From IMG/VR virus record IMGVR_UViG_3300009171_000001, positions 1 to 64,000 of that record: a stretch of DNA of 64,000 nucleotides; one strand, written 5' to 3'. Every line of letters begins with the position of its first letter. Positions within the stretch are counted from its first letter, which is position 1. Positions 56,649-64,000 of this stretch are shown here, one piece after another. Below the pieces are notes generated by a model that had not been told where the DNA came from, made no database searches, and was given only the letters and a program-made list of their open reading frames with translations. The position numbers and the translations under genes are program-made. This stretch comes from a virus.

Positions 56649-57188
56649 ATGAAAAACGAATCGCCCATACATATAACCATCCCATTTTGGGGTTTGTTAC
56701 TTTCTTTGGTTGTATTTTTCTTTGTAGGATTAGGCATTCCCGTAGTTATTAATACGAGCAAACCACTCTTGACCGGAATCGAGACCGAACCCAATCTTCT
56801 CTCCACTCCTCCTTTTCATCAAAAAGGGCAAAGTCTCGATTCCATTATTACTAATCCCAACCCTATCAACATAAAATCCCTGGGCAAATATACAGTAACC
56901 GCCTATTGTCCTTGTGAGAAATGTTGTGGGGTTTGGGCCACTAAACCAGGCCCAAGAGTTACTGCTAATGGACATAGTATTGAACCTAATGACCGTTTTG
57001 TAGCAGCACCAAAAAACATGCCTTTCAAAACAAAGTTGATTATTGAAGGGTACACAGATGGTTTGGTTTTTGTATATGACAGGGGAGGGGCCATCAAAAA
57101 CAAAAAACTTGATGTATTTTTTCCTACTCATCAAGAGGCATTAAATTGGGGTGTCAAAGAGATTGAAGTGTTTGAGGTGAAAGAATAA
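56649..57188 (+). CDS. Membrane-anchored 3D-domain cell-wall protein
   Basis: Residues about 10-36 are a membrane helix (FWGLLLSLVVFFFVGLGIPV). Residues about 85-177 form a 3D domain: YTVTAYCPCEKCCGVWATKPGPRVTANG, RFVAAPKNMPFKTKL, VFVYDRGGAIKNKKLDVFFPTHQEAL with the three Asp-containing motifs. 3D domains occur in lytic transglycosylase-like and resuscitation-factor-like enzymes. It may open the cell wall at lysis or during infection. Its stop overlaps the next ATG by one base. Confidence 0.7.
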   Translation: MKNESPIHITIPFWGLLLSLVVFFFVGLGIPVVINTSKPLLTGIETEPNLLSTPPFHQKGQSLDSIITNPNPINIKSLGKYTVTAYCPCEKCCGVWATKPGPRVTANGHSIEPNDRFVAAPKNMPFKTKLIIEGYTDGLVFVYDRGGAIKNKKLDVFFPTHQEALNWGVKEIEVFEVKE

Positions 57189-57652
57189 TGTGGCCATATA
57201 GGGGAAGACGATTAGATAACGGTGAGTGGGCCTATGGCTATTATCTGGTGGTAGAAAGCCGTAGTTTTATTTGGAATGGTTATCATGAGGCAAGTAGATG
57301 TGGTGAAGATTCTTGCATACACCTGTCTTTCTATAACAGCCTTATTGAGGTTGACCCTGCCACAGTGGGCCAGTCCACCGGCAAGAGGGACTGCAAGCGG
57401 ACGGCGGAATATCCAGAGGGGCAGGAGATATATAAGGGAGATAAACTTAGAGACGACACGGGCGAAATCGGGATTGTTCGGTTCGGAGAGTTGCCCCTGG
57501 ATAAATCAGGTGATTGTGTGTGTCGTTATTTGACGTTTTATGTCGAATGTCTTGGCAAATTAGGCCAAGCACCGTTTTATGCTTGTGTAGATATAGGCGA
57601 TTGGATGGAGGTTATCGGCACAATCCACGACAAGGAGAAGGAACAATACTAA
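57188..57652 (+). CDS. YopX-family protein
   Basis: The 154-residue protein shows the YopX plan: RGRRLDNGEWAYGYYLVVES near the start, SLIEVDPATVGQSTGKRD near 55, EIYKGDKLRDDTGEIGIVRF near 80 and DWMEVIGTIHDKEKEQ at the end. YopX proteins are frequent in phages of Firmicutes and others, with unknown function. The SbcC-N ribosome binding site lies inside the last codons, so translation is likely coupled. Confidence 0.7.
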   Translation: MWPYRGRRLDNGEWAYGYYLVVESRSFIWNGYHEASRCGEDSCIHLSFYNSLIEVDPATVGQSTGKRDCKRTAEYPEGQEIYKGDKLRDDTGEIGIVRFGELPLDKSGDCVCRYLTFYVECLGKLGQAPFYACVDIGDWMEVIGTIHDKEKEQY

Positions 57653-58536
57653 CCAAACTTCAAATCCGCAACTTTCGCAAACATAAGCGATTAGATGTCC
57701 CCTTGTCCCGTATTACTACTATACGTGGGGCAAGTGGGGCGGGCAAGAGTGCTTTGATAGGAGCATTCAAATGGTTAGCCCTCAATCAACCGGCTGGTGA
57801 TGGATTCATCAATTGGGAGGCAAGACAAGCAGCAATCCGCTTACATGTAGATGGTCATGACATCCGCCGCAAACGTGGCCCCACAGACAATAAATATCAA
57901 CTAGATGGGAAAACTTTCAAAGCATTTGGTCCAAATGTACCTGCCCCCATAATAGATATATTAAACATAAACCATCTAAATTTTCAACAGCAACATATAG
58001 GCCCATTTTGGTTCAGAGAAACAGCTGGTGAAGTATCCCGTCAATTAAATACCATTATCAATTTAGACTTGATAGACAGCACCTTAGCCAACTTAGGCAA
58101 ACGTCAACGACAAGCCCAATATCAAATCAAAGATACTCAACAACGAATATCTACTGCAACTCAACAAAAGGCTTCCTTACGATTCATTTTGATATTAGAT
58201 AAAAAGCTGATTGCTCTGGAAGATCAACAAACTCAACTTGTTGAGGATAATCATACAATAAATGTATTATCCGGTTTGATTGAACAAGGTAAATTATATG
58301 AAATAGCAAGCAGTCAAACCATCCCCAATATCCAACCATTATTAACCCTTCATGAGCAATGGAAAGTTCAACAAACATCCTATAAACGATTGAACCAACT
58401 ATATGAACAGGCAAAAGATTATGAAGAAAGTTTTATTCAATTGGGCAATAATATAGATAAGGATGAACAAAAACTGAAACATATGTTGGGTAAACAATGT
58501 CCTTTGTGTGGTAGTATTTTAGGAAAAGCAAAATGA
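57646..58536 (+). CDS. SbcC/Rad50-like ATPase, N-terminal half ending at the zinc hook
   Basis: The best start is ATA at 57646, with AGGAG ending 8 nt before it and no ATG, GTG or TTG nearby; the 296-residue product then begins ILTKLQIRNFRKHKRLDVPL. Walker A is GASGAGKSALIGAF near residue 28, followed by a coiled coil (GKRQRQAQYQIKDTQQRIST and later). The protein ends LGKQCPLCGSILGKAK, i.e. just past a C-P-x-C zinc hook. Signature and Walker B are missing here and are encoded at 59732. It overlaps the SbcD-like gene by 4 nt. Confidence 0.75.
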   Translation: MLTKLQIRNFRKHKRLDVPLSRITTIRGASGAGKSALIGAFKWLALNQPAGDGFINWEARQAAIRLHVDGHDIRRKRGPTDNKYQLDGKTFKAFGPNVPAPIIDILNINHLNFQQQHIGPFWFRETAGEVSRQLNTIINLDLIDSTLANLGKRQRQAQYQIKDTQQRISTATQQKASLRFILILDKKLIALEDQQTQLVEDNHTINVLSGLIEQGKLYEIASSQTIPNIQPLLTLHEQWKVQQTSYKRLNQLYEQAKDYEESFIQLGNNIDKDEQKLKHMLGKQCPLCGSILGKAK

Positions 58537-59516
58537 AAATGGCCTCAGCACAACAAATCTATCCCATAGCCATATGTACTGCGGACTGGCATCTATCTCA
58601 CAATCCCCCTATTTTCCGTTCTGCCGAACCAAATTGGTATGCTGCTATGCAAAGAGTCTTGGAGGAAATAGTCAAGTTATCTGTAACTTTTGATGGCCCA
58701 ATTTTGTGTGCTGGGGATATGTTTCACAAATGGAATAGCCCCCCAGAATTGATAAATTTTGCTATGAGAAGGCCCAATCGGGGCAAAACATTGGCGATAG
58801 CAGGTCAACATGATTTACCCAATCATAATTTTAATGAGATAGAACGGAGTGCTTATTGGACTTTGTGTTATGGAAATGCCATCCATCATATAGATGCTAA
58901 AATACCATCAAATTGGGGGGAGATGAAAATTTATGGATTCTCATATGGCTCTCCTTTGAAACCCTTACCAAAAGAGAAAGTATCTAATAAATTGATAAAT
59001 GTAGCCCTTGTTCATGATTATGTATGGACAGCAGCAGCTGGATGCTCTTATCCCCATGCTCCAAAGAACAAGGAAATCAAAAATCAATCACATAGCAAAC
59101 ATCTTATTAATGGTAAGTATTATGGATATGATGTAATTGTCTATGGGGATAATCACCGAGGATTCAAAAGGCAAATAGGTGAAACTGTCATTTTTAATTG
59201 TGGTACTTTAATGCGCCGCAATTCGGACGAAATAAATTATTGTCCACAAGTGGGTTTGCTTATGTCTGACGGTTCGGTGGAAATTCATCTTTTAGATATA
59301 TCTCAAGACAAATGTTTGCCAGTGGAGGAGGCTAAAGTTGCTGAACGAGAAGATGAATTAAATATGGAGAAATTGGCAGCGGAGCTACACCAGTTGGGCT
59401 CATCTGCTTTAGATTTTGCCGCCGCCCTTGAATCCTATTGTGAGGCTAATAGTATAAAGGAATCAGTGAAAAAGATTTTGCTTGAGGCTATGAATACAGA
59501 TGAAAGACCTGACTGA
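58533..59516 (+). CDS. SbcD/Mre11-like metallophosphoesterase
   Basis: The 327-residue protein has the metallophosphoesterase motifs AICTADWHLS (D-x-H), ILCAGDMFHKWN (G-D), TLAIAGQHDLPNHN (G-x-H-D, with Gln for the usual Asn), INVALVHDYVW and VIVYGDNHRGFKR (G-D-x-H). The C-terminus is acidic and helical, probably the site binding the Rad50-like partner. It lies between the two ATPase halves, as though the three pieces form one nuclease complex for DNA ends or recombination. Confidence 0.8.
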   Translation: MKMASAQQIYPIAICTADWHLSHNPPIFRSAEPNWYAAMQRVLEEIVKLSVTFDGPILCAGDMFHKWNSPPELINFAMRRPNRGKTLAIAGQHDLPNHNFNEIERSAYWTLCYGNAIHHIDAKIPSNWGEMKIYGFSYGSPLKPLPKEKVSNKLINVALVHDYVWTAAAGCSYPHAPKNKEIKNQSHSKHLINGKYYGYDVIVYGDNHRGFKRQIGETVIFNCGTLMRRNSDEINYCPQVGLLMSDGSVEIHLLDISQDKCLPVEEAKVAEREDELNMEKLAAELHQLGSSALDFAAALESYCEANSIKESVKKILLEAMNTDERPD

Positions 59517-59748
59517 CCAACTGCTGGAAATCAAACGTAATGTTGAGCGGATGAAACAAAATAAGGAACAAGCCTGTGGTGCTTTGAGCCAGGTGATGAA
59601 ACAAATACGGGCAGAATTCAAATGTGAAAATTTGGATGATGCGGAAGAACTATTATCCAAAATGAAAAAACAATTGAAACAAGACAAAGAACAATTGGAA
59701 AAATCGGTTATTGTATTAAAACGGGAGTTGGATGAACATGCTTCTTGA
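59500..59748 (+). CDS. Coiled-coil piece of the split Rad50-like protein
   Basis: The 82-residue protein is an uninterrupted heptad helix (LLEIKRNVERMKQNKEQACG, LLSKMKKQLKQDKEQLEKSV) and overlaps both neighbours by 17 nt, in other frames. It sits where the descending coil after the hook should be, so it likely supplies part of that coil; alternatively it is a separate regulator. Confidence 0.6.
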   Translation: MKDLTDQLLEIKRNVERMKQNKEQACGALSQVMKQIRAEFKCENLDDAEELLSKMKKQLKQDKEQLEKSVIVLKRELDEHAS

Positions 59749-60310
59749 TGCCTTACGCTCCAAAATCAACACTATCAAAGGGCAATACATCACAGCCAAA
59801 TCCCTGTTGCAAAGTGAGACTGAAAATTTACAAAGGATAGAACAGGAACAAGGTTACATAGAGCATGCCTTACAAATAGCTCAAAGTGTAGCCCAAACTA
59901 TACAACAACAAGCCCATGAGAAGATTGCCCGCGTAGTATCTGCCTGTTTACAAACGGTCTTTTATGACCAGGATTATACATTTAAGATACGGTTTGAACG
60001 CAAACGTAAAAAGACAGAGGCCAAGTTGTTACTTATCAAGGATGGCCACGAAATAGAAAATCCAATGGAAGAAGATAGTGGTGGGGTGGTAGATGTATCT
60101 GCTTTCGCTTTGCAATTATCGGCCTTAATGCTGAGCAAACCACCTGTCCGCCGTCTATTTGTTATGGATGAACCGTTCAAATATGTTAGTGCCGAATATC
60201 GGGATAATGTACGACAAATGTTAGAAAAACTGGCTGAGGATTTTGATGTGCAATTTTTGATGGTTACGCATATTGAAGAATTGATGACAGGAGAGGAAAT
60301 ACAATTATGA
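59732..60310 (+). CDS. SbcC/Rad50-like ATPase, C-terminal half
   Basis: The 192-residue protein begins with a coiled coil (LQSETENLQRIEQEQGYIEH) and carries the ABC-ATPase C-lobe: FKIRFERKRKKTEAKLLLIK, signature-like MEEDSGGVVDVSAFALQLSALML near 113, Walker B RRLFVMDEPFKYVS near 141 with catalytic Glu, and a switch-like QFLMVTHIEELM. Together with 57646 it would form a full ATPase head. Its start uses ATG within the coil gene. Confidence 0.75.
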   Translation: MNMLLDALRSKINTIKGQYITAKSLLQSETENLQRIEQEQGYIEHALQIAQSVAQTIQQQAHEKIARVVSACLQTVFYDQDYTFKIRFERKRKKTEAKLLLIKDGHEIENPMEEDSGGVVDVSAFALQLSALMLSKPPVRRLFVMDEPFKYVSAEYRDNVRQMLEKLAEDFDVQFLMVTHIEELMTGEEIQL

Positions 60311-60555
60311 AAAAACCATTTGTACCTGATGAATATGCTCATATTGTGAAATTGATACTTCCTACTGTGATAGAATTAGCTGAAGAACGGGATGGTTTGG
60401 TTGCTGATGAGGAGACTTGTAGAATAATATATTACTGTTTGGGTACTGGATTTTCGTTGGGTATGGCCTATAATCAAACAGATAAAACCAAACCTTGGGA
60501 GCTGAGAGTGTATGAAGCCTTAGAGATAGTCAAATCAGGAAAATTGAATTCATAA
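60307..60555 (+). CDS. Small hypothetical protein, 82 residues
   Basis: It overlaps the ATPase half by 4 nt, begins MKKPFVPDEYAHIVKLILPT and has helical, acidic segments (ELAEERDGLVADEETCRIIY, RVYEALEIVKSGKL). The last gene of the plus block; no family is recognised. A long-loop hairpin follows its stop. Confidence 0.55.
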   Translation: MKKPFVPDEYAHIVKLILPTVIELAEERDGLVADEETCRIIYYCLGTGFSLGMAYNQTDKTKPWELRVYEALEIVKSGKLNS

Positions 60556-60559
60556 AAGG

Positions 60560-60618
60560 TGGGGTGTGTCATTGGTTGGGCTAAGGTCTTTTCGGAAAGG
60601 ACACCAAAACACACCCCA
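60560..60618 (+). terminator. Long-loop hairpin at end of plus block
   Basis: TGGGGTGTGT at 60560-60569 pairs exactly with ACACACCCCA at 60609-60618. It directly follows the last plus-strand gene, where convergent transcripts meet. No T-run is present. Confidence 0.5.
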
Positions 60619-60655
60619 TTACGCATACCACTGGAGAAACACACCTAAAGTAATC

Positions 60656-60767
60656 TATATAGCCGTTAAATTCGTTTCTACGCACGCTACAGCCTGTGTA
60701 TTTCCCCCGAGTAGGGGGGGAAACCCGTACTTTTAATAATCGCCTGTCTAATCGCACGGTGGTGGTT
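60656..60767 (+). ncRNA. Duplicated structured element, copy B
   Basis: It repeats copy A (36831) in GCTACAGCCTGTG (60686-60698) and in the block beginning CCCGTACTTTTAATAATCGC (60724-60754) plus CACGGT. Its internal hairpin differs: TTTCCCCC/GGGGGAAA at 60701-60723. GCCGT at 60662 can pair with ACGGT at 60756. It lies between convergent gene blocks; the rest of the gap 60556-60788 shows no gene. Confidence 0.5.
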
Positions 60768-60788
60768 TTTTGCAATTCCATAGAAATA

Positions 60789-61388
60789 TCACGTTTTCCT
60801 TTTCATACCTACCCGCAAATTACCATTATGAATCCTAACTGTGCGGGATGCCTGGTAATGTACGATGATTGGACTTTTTATATATTTCATCTTATCCATA
60901 ATCTTACAGTATTCGCCTGGCAACAATTCAAAATCCTTTTTCAACACAGCCTCCAAATGTTTTTGGTCCCATATTTTAGGTTGCTCTTTACACAGCTTCT
61001 CCCATTGTTCTACAATAGCAAAAACTTTTGGACTATTACGAAAATAAACCGTGCCACTCAATAATTCTGGTATCCAATCAGCCTTATTATATTCCTTACC
61101 ATCATATACATAAGCAGCAACATCACAGGATAGATTATCAAACAAAATAGGATATGCAAAGAACTCAGCATCACAATCCACCCAAACAATGTTTGTTTCA
61201 GGAAATTTTAATAACATATTCTTTACGAAGGTTGGCTTATATCCAGTATTTTTCTGCCAATTCCCCAAACTTTCAATCCCCTCTACATGATAAGGTATAT
61301 TGAATTTTTGAAGGGATTGAACAAATTTTTGGGCCTTCCCTTCATATATGGTATTGTGGGTGTAATAAGAGACAATTAGATAACTCAT
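60789..61388 (-). CDS. Glycosyltransferase-like protein (GT-A, DxD motif)
   Basis: The 199-residue protein begins MSYLIVSYYTHNTIYEGKAQ and has NIVWVDCDAEFFAYP (D-C-D, a DxD-type motif) near 68, WIPELLSGTVYFRNSPKVFA near 104 and IIVHYQASRTVRI near 172. This is like small nucleotide-sugar transferases. It overlaps the next glycosyltransferase gene by 4 nt. It may decorate the virion, phage DNA or host surface. Confidence 0.65.
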   Translation of the reverse strand: MSYLIVSYYTHNTIYEGKAQKFVQSLQKFNIPYHVEGIESLGNWQKNTGYKPTFVKNMLLKFPETNIVWVDCDAEFFAYPILFDNLSCDVAAYVYDGKEYNKADWIPELLSGTVYFRNSPKVFAIVEQWEKLCKEQPKIWDQKHLEAVLKKDFELLPGEYCKIMDKMKYIKSPIIVHYQASRTVRIHNGNLRVGMKRKT

Positions 61389-62263
61389 ACAACCTCAAAA
61401 ATCTCTGCATATTTTTTTGCTACTTTGGTTATATCATGATTTTGAACAGCAAATTCCCTCGCCTCTTTTTTCATCCGTTCATATAATTCTTTATCCTTGC
61501 TCATCCATATCATTCTCTCCTGTACCTCCCGTATATTTTTCTCTACAAGGAATCCTTGTTTCCCATCTATTAGGGCGTGACTATGAAATCCAACTTTTGT
61601 AATAATAACGGGAATGCCGCAGGCCAAAGCCTCTGTCACGACATTAGAACATCCCTCACCATCACTCAATAAGATGAGACAGTGGATTTTGTTATAGAAT
61701 TCACTAACCATCTTATCTGCTGATAATTGGTTCACCCCATATATTACATTGAATTGAGCAACTTCATTAAGAAGTTCTTTGATGGCTGCCTGATACACAT
61801 TCCATCCCTTGTAAATAGAGTACGCACCAGATATGTTACCCGCAAACCCAAATGTGAATATGTTGGATTGTTTGCTATAATCCGGCTTATAGTATTCCAA
61901 ATCAACTCCATTTGTCTGCATGATGACATTCTGATTGTATTTTGAAGCCTTATCAAAAAGCATCTTATTTGTACAGATAATCCCAGACACCTGAGACAAT
62001 TTACTTTTGTCTGAATCAGTCAATGCCCGCATGCTATCCAGGACGGATATGACTTTATGAAAATCTGAATACATATAAAAACTCAAAGGATTCATTGCCA
62101 CAATAATATCCATTTTTGGAGTGATCAAATCGGCCTGTTCCCGATTAGTAGAAACGGTATAAATAAAATGATGTTCATATTGTGGCATTTGAGTAGCCAA
62201 GGCTTTTGCATTCACATCATATGCCCATCCAGGCTCATCACTAATCCATAAAACCTTTTTCAT
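61385..62263 (-). CDS. Glycosyltransferase, GT-B (group 1) type
   Basis: The 292-residue protein has a GT-B architecture: KKVLWISDEPGWAYDVNAKA at the start, FTFGFAGNISGAYSIYKGW near 135 and the diagnostic SDGEGCSNVVTEALACGIPVIITKVGFHSHALIDGKQGFLVE region (E-x(7)-E type) near 200. It is encoded between two other glycosyltransferases with 4-nt overlaps, so they form one operon for a short glycan or related transfer. Confidence 0.8.
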   Translation of the reverse strand: MKKVLWISDEPGWAYDVNAKALATQMPQYEHHFIYTVSTNREQADLITPKMDIIVAMNPLSFYMYSDFHKVISVLDSMRALTDSDKSKLSQVSGIICTNKMLFDKASKYNQNVIMQTNGVDLEYYKPDYSKQSNIFTFGFAGNISGAYSIYKGWNVYQAAIKELLNEVAQFNVIYGVNQLSADKMVSEFYNKIHCLILLSDGEGCSNVVTEALACGIPVIITKVGFHSHALIDGKQGFLVEKNIREVQERMIWMSKDKELYERMKKEAREFAVQNHDITKVAKKYAEIFEVV

Positions 62264-62967
62264 AATCTCTTTTCCTTAATAATTGTATGAGATAATGCTC
62301 TTTGATTGGCAAGAGCAAAAATATCAATTCCATCTTGTCTTGGGGCAATACTTGACCCTACACGCCGAGTGTACAAAACTTCACAACACACCCATCCTTT
62401 GTAAAATTGTTGAATCCGCCGACAGTAATTATATGACTCCCCATGAAACGTGCCAAGGTCATAATATCCTATTTTATTAAAAACCTCACGGGTGAACATT
62501 ATAGAGGCATCTATCATACAATGAGTATAAGGATAAATCTTCTCCAAATCCTCATTAGTACATCTACAATGGGTATCGACATAGTGAATTATTGGATTGC
62601 CTTTGATATCAATAGAATTACCCCAACAACCCACAAAACCAACTCCCTTTTCAAACAAATGTAATTGTTTTTCCAACCGCATCGGATGACTTATATCATC
62701 ACCATCCATCCTAACAATAAAATCACCCCTAACTAAGTCAAGACAATCATTCAATCGGGTAGTTAATCCCTCATTTTTATCACTTCGATATGCCCTTATC
62801 CGAGAGTCTTGGCATGATTGTATTTTACCAAGTACGGGCTCAGTCGAACCATCATCCATAATAATGAATTCAAAATCCGTCTCCGTTTGATTAAGAATAC
62901 TTTCAATAGCTTCTCCCAAAAAACGGATTCCATTATACACAGGCATTATCACGGATATTTTAGGCAT
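62260..62967 (-). CDS. Glycosyltransferase family 2
   Basis: The 235-residue protein is a typical GT2: ISVIMPVYNGIRFLGEAIESILNQTETDFEFIIMDDGSTE (residues 4-43), RAYRSDKNEGLTTRLNDCL, and FIVRMDGDDISHPMRLEKQL (D-G-D-D). The C-terminus has YTHCMIDASIMFTREVFNKIGYYD. It should transfer a sugar from an NDP-sugar and lies in the glycan operon. Confidence 0.85.
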   Translation of the reverse strand: MPKISVIMPVYNGIRFLGEAIESILNQTETDFEFIIMDDGSTEPVLGKIQSCQDSRIRAYRSDKNEGLTTRLNDCLDLVRGDFIVRMDGDDISHPMRLEKQLHLFEKGVGFVGCWGNSIDIKGNPIIHYVDTHCRCTNEDLEKIYPYTHCMIDASIMFTREVFNKIGYYDLGTFHGESYNYCRRIQQFYKGWVCCEVLYTRRVGSSIAPRQDGIDIFALANQRALSHTIIKEKRL

Positions 62968-62970
62968 ATA

Positions 62971-64000
62971 TTATCTCATATAATAAACTGTTGATTTTCT
63001 CAGAATCGCCCGATTGTTATGTAATAACTCATAAGCATTTGGTTCCGCCATACCAACAGCCATAGCACTCAGATATTCTACATTTTCATTTTGGATATTG
63101 ATAGATTTCAAAAACTCTTGCATATCCGGTATAAAATAAGACAACCAACAACAAGACAATCCGATTGATTCACAATAGAGCAACATATTTTGAATAGTTG
63201 CAGCAATATCTTGAAACTTCAACACTTCCCATGCAGGATTTTTATGCTGAAAATTAACCGTCTGCGGTTCACCAAAATCATAACCAACAAAAATAATAGC
63301 TGGTGGAAAGCACGATGTGTACTTATGCTTGGCATAAATACTTGCTAATATCTTTTTGTCTGTAACTATCTTAAATCTTATACATTGTGAATTTGCACCG
63401 GAGGGGGCATCTATCCCAATTTGAATGATATCATTCAAAACATTATTTGGGATTATAGTTGGCCTCCATTTTCTAATTGTTCTCCTATGATAAATAACAT
63501 CTTTAACCATATTCAGATTTGGAACAACCCCAGTATGAATTACGGATGAAATTGTTTGGTAGTATAATGCAATAGCTTTGGACGGATTATAGGTGAAGGG
63601 TTTTGAAATGTTTTGAAGACTTTTAGAAAAAGAGGAAACATCCATACATATGGAAGTATTTGTATCCAGATATTTGTACCAATAGGTTGAACTGATGATT
63701 TTATGATTTATGGTAGGAAATGCTATACAAGGTGTCCCCGCTACACCAGCAAATACCGTACCATGAAATCTATCAGTTACCACCAACCGATAGTGGGAGA
63801 TATGGTCCAATAATTCTGGCAACTTTTTGTCGATGTTAAGAATTGGTTTTCGATTACCATCAACATGCCCCTCAGTATCTATAATATCAACCTTTGAATC
63901 TATATCCTTACATTGTTTGATAACATCTTGTTTTTGCATTTTCAGCCAATCTTCTTTGTCCTCACGGAAAATACAAAGGATACCTTGTCTATCATACTTT
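62971..64000 (-). CDS. Polysaccharide pyruvyl transferase-nitroreductase fusion (partial)
   Basis: The frame is open to the window edge, so the start lies outside. From the edge, GILCIFREDKEDW and then HYRLVVTDRFHGTVFAGVAGTPCIAFP (D-R-F-H-G) identify the C-terminal part of a polysaccharide pyruvyl transferase. About 170 residues before the end a nitroreductase-like domain starts: IYHRRTIRKWRPTIIPNNVL, APSGANSQCIRFKIV and LKFQDIAATIQNMLLYCESIGLSCCWLSYF. The nitroreductase should bind FMN. The pair would act on surface glycan, but why a redox domain is attached is unclear. Confidence 0.8.
   Translation of the reverse strand, partial: KYDRQGILCIFREDKEDWLKMQKQDVIKQCKDIDSKVDIIDTEGHVDGNRKPILNIDKKLPELLDHISHYRLVVTDRFHGTVFAGVAGTPCIAFPTINHKIISSTYWYKYLDTNTSICMDVSSFSKSLQNISKPFTYNPSKAIALYYQTISSVIHTGVVPNLNMVKDVIYHRRTIRKWRPTIIPNNVLNDIIQIGIDAPSGANSQCIRFKIVTDKKILASIYAKHKYTSCFPPAIIFVGYDFGEPQTVNFQHKNPAWEVLKFQDIAATIQNMLLYCESIGLSCCWLSYFIPDMQEFLKSINIQNENVEYLSAMAVGMAEPNAYELLHNNRAILRKSTVYYMR

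Noticed and set aside
36831-60767. Diversity-generating retroelement template and variable repeats
   Set aside because: The two similar elements are non-coding, lack adenine-specific differences, and no reverse transcriptase gene is visible.

Overview
The window is an internal piece of an AT-rich tailed double-stranded DNA phage (or prophage) genome that infects a bacterium; AGGAG-type ribosome binding sites and dense 1-4 nt gene overlaps are everywhere. A long tape-measure gene with a G/GT-type frameshifted chaperone, and no visible sheath or contractile baseplate genes, points to a siphovirus-like particle. I cannot name the host. No integrase, repressor, canonical tRNA gene or CRISPR array is visible.

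Minus-strand block (1-22926), read right to left: small terminase, an AT-rich repeat region, large terminase, portal, SPP1 gp7-like head protein, a run of small genes separated by hairpins (one product looks sigma-factor-like), a DUF2213-type prohead protease with scaffold tail, a decoration-like protein, major capsid protein, a MptE/DUF115-like enzyme, a lipoprotein, head-tail connector, head closure, gp10-like tail completion protein, virion-surface proteins with repeats, tail tube, chaperones G and GT, tape measure and distal tail proteins. The window cuts the last one.

Divergent control region (22927-23725): two terminator-like or cruciform hairpins, a GC-rich and highly structured stretch that is probably a non-coding RNA, and a tRNA-like hairpin set. 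Downstream (23.6-28.5 kb) genes are preceded alternately by tRNA-like elements lacking a D arm and by a repeated hairpin plus H-type pseudoknot whose stem covaries between copies; both kinds run into one shared leader just before the start codon. This looks like an undescribed RNA-based processing or expression system and is the strongest candidate for novelty here.

Plus-strand block (23726-60555): DUF3150-like, MoxR ATPase and VWA/metallopeptidase genes; a second sigma-like protein; SNF2 helicase; primase, replication initiator-like protein and DnaB-like helicase; a cluster of two SPL-like radical SAM proteins, two Rossmann methyltransferases, a PLP enzyme, a DNA methyltransferase and a GNAT-like protein (possible DNA hypermodification); two clamp-like proteins; a family A DNA polymerase split by an HNH endonuclease gene, with a UDG-like domain on the exonuclease half; a DnaX-like clamp loader; SSB-like protein, RecA/UvsX-like recombinase, flap exonuclease, resolvase-like nuclease; a 3D-domain cell wall protein; and an SbcC/Rad50-like ATPase split at its zinc hook with the SbcD/Mre11-like gene lying between the halves.

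Two further homing-endonuclease genes share a peculiar layout: a broken, diverged 5' end of the target gene, then the endonuclease, then a full-length target gene overlapping the endonuclease stop. Beyond 60.7 kb a convergent minus-strand cluster holds three glycosyltransferases and a polysaccharide pyruvyl transferase-nitroreductase fusion that runs off the window.
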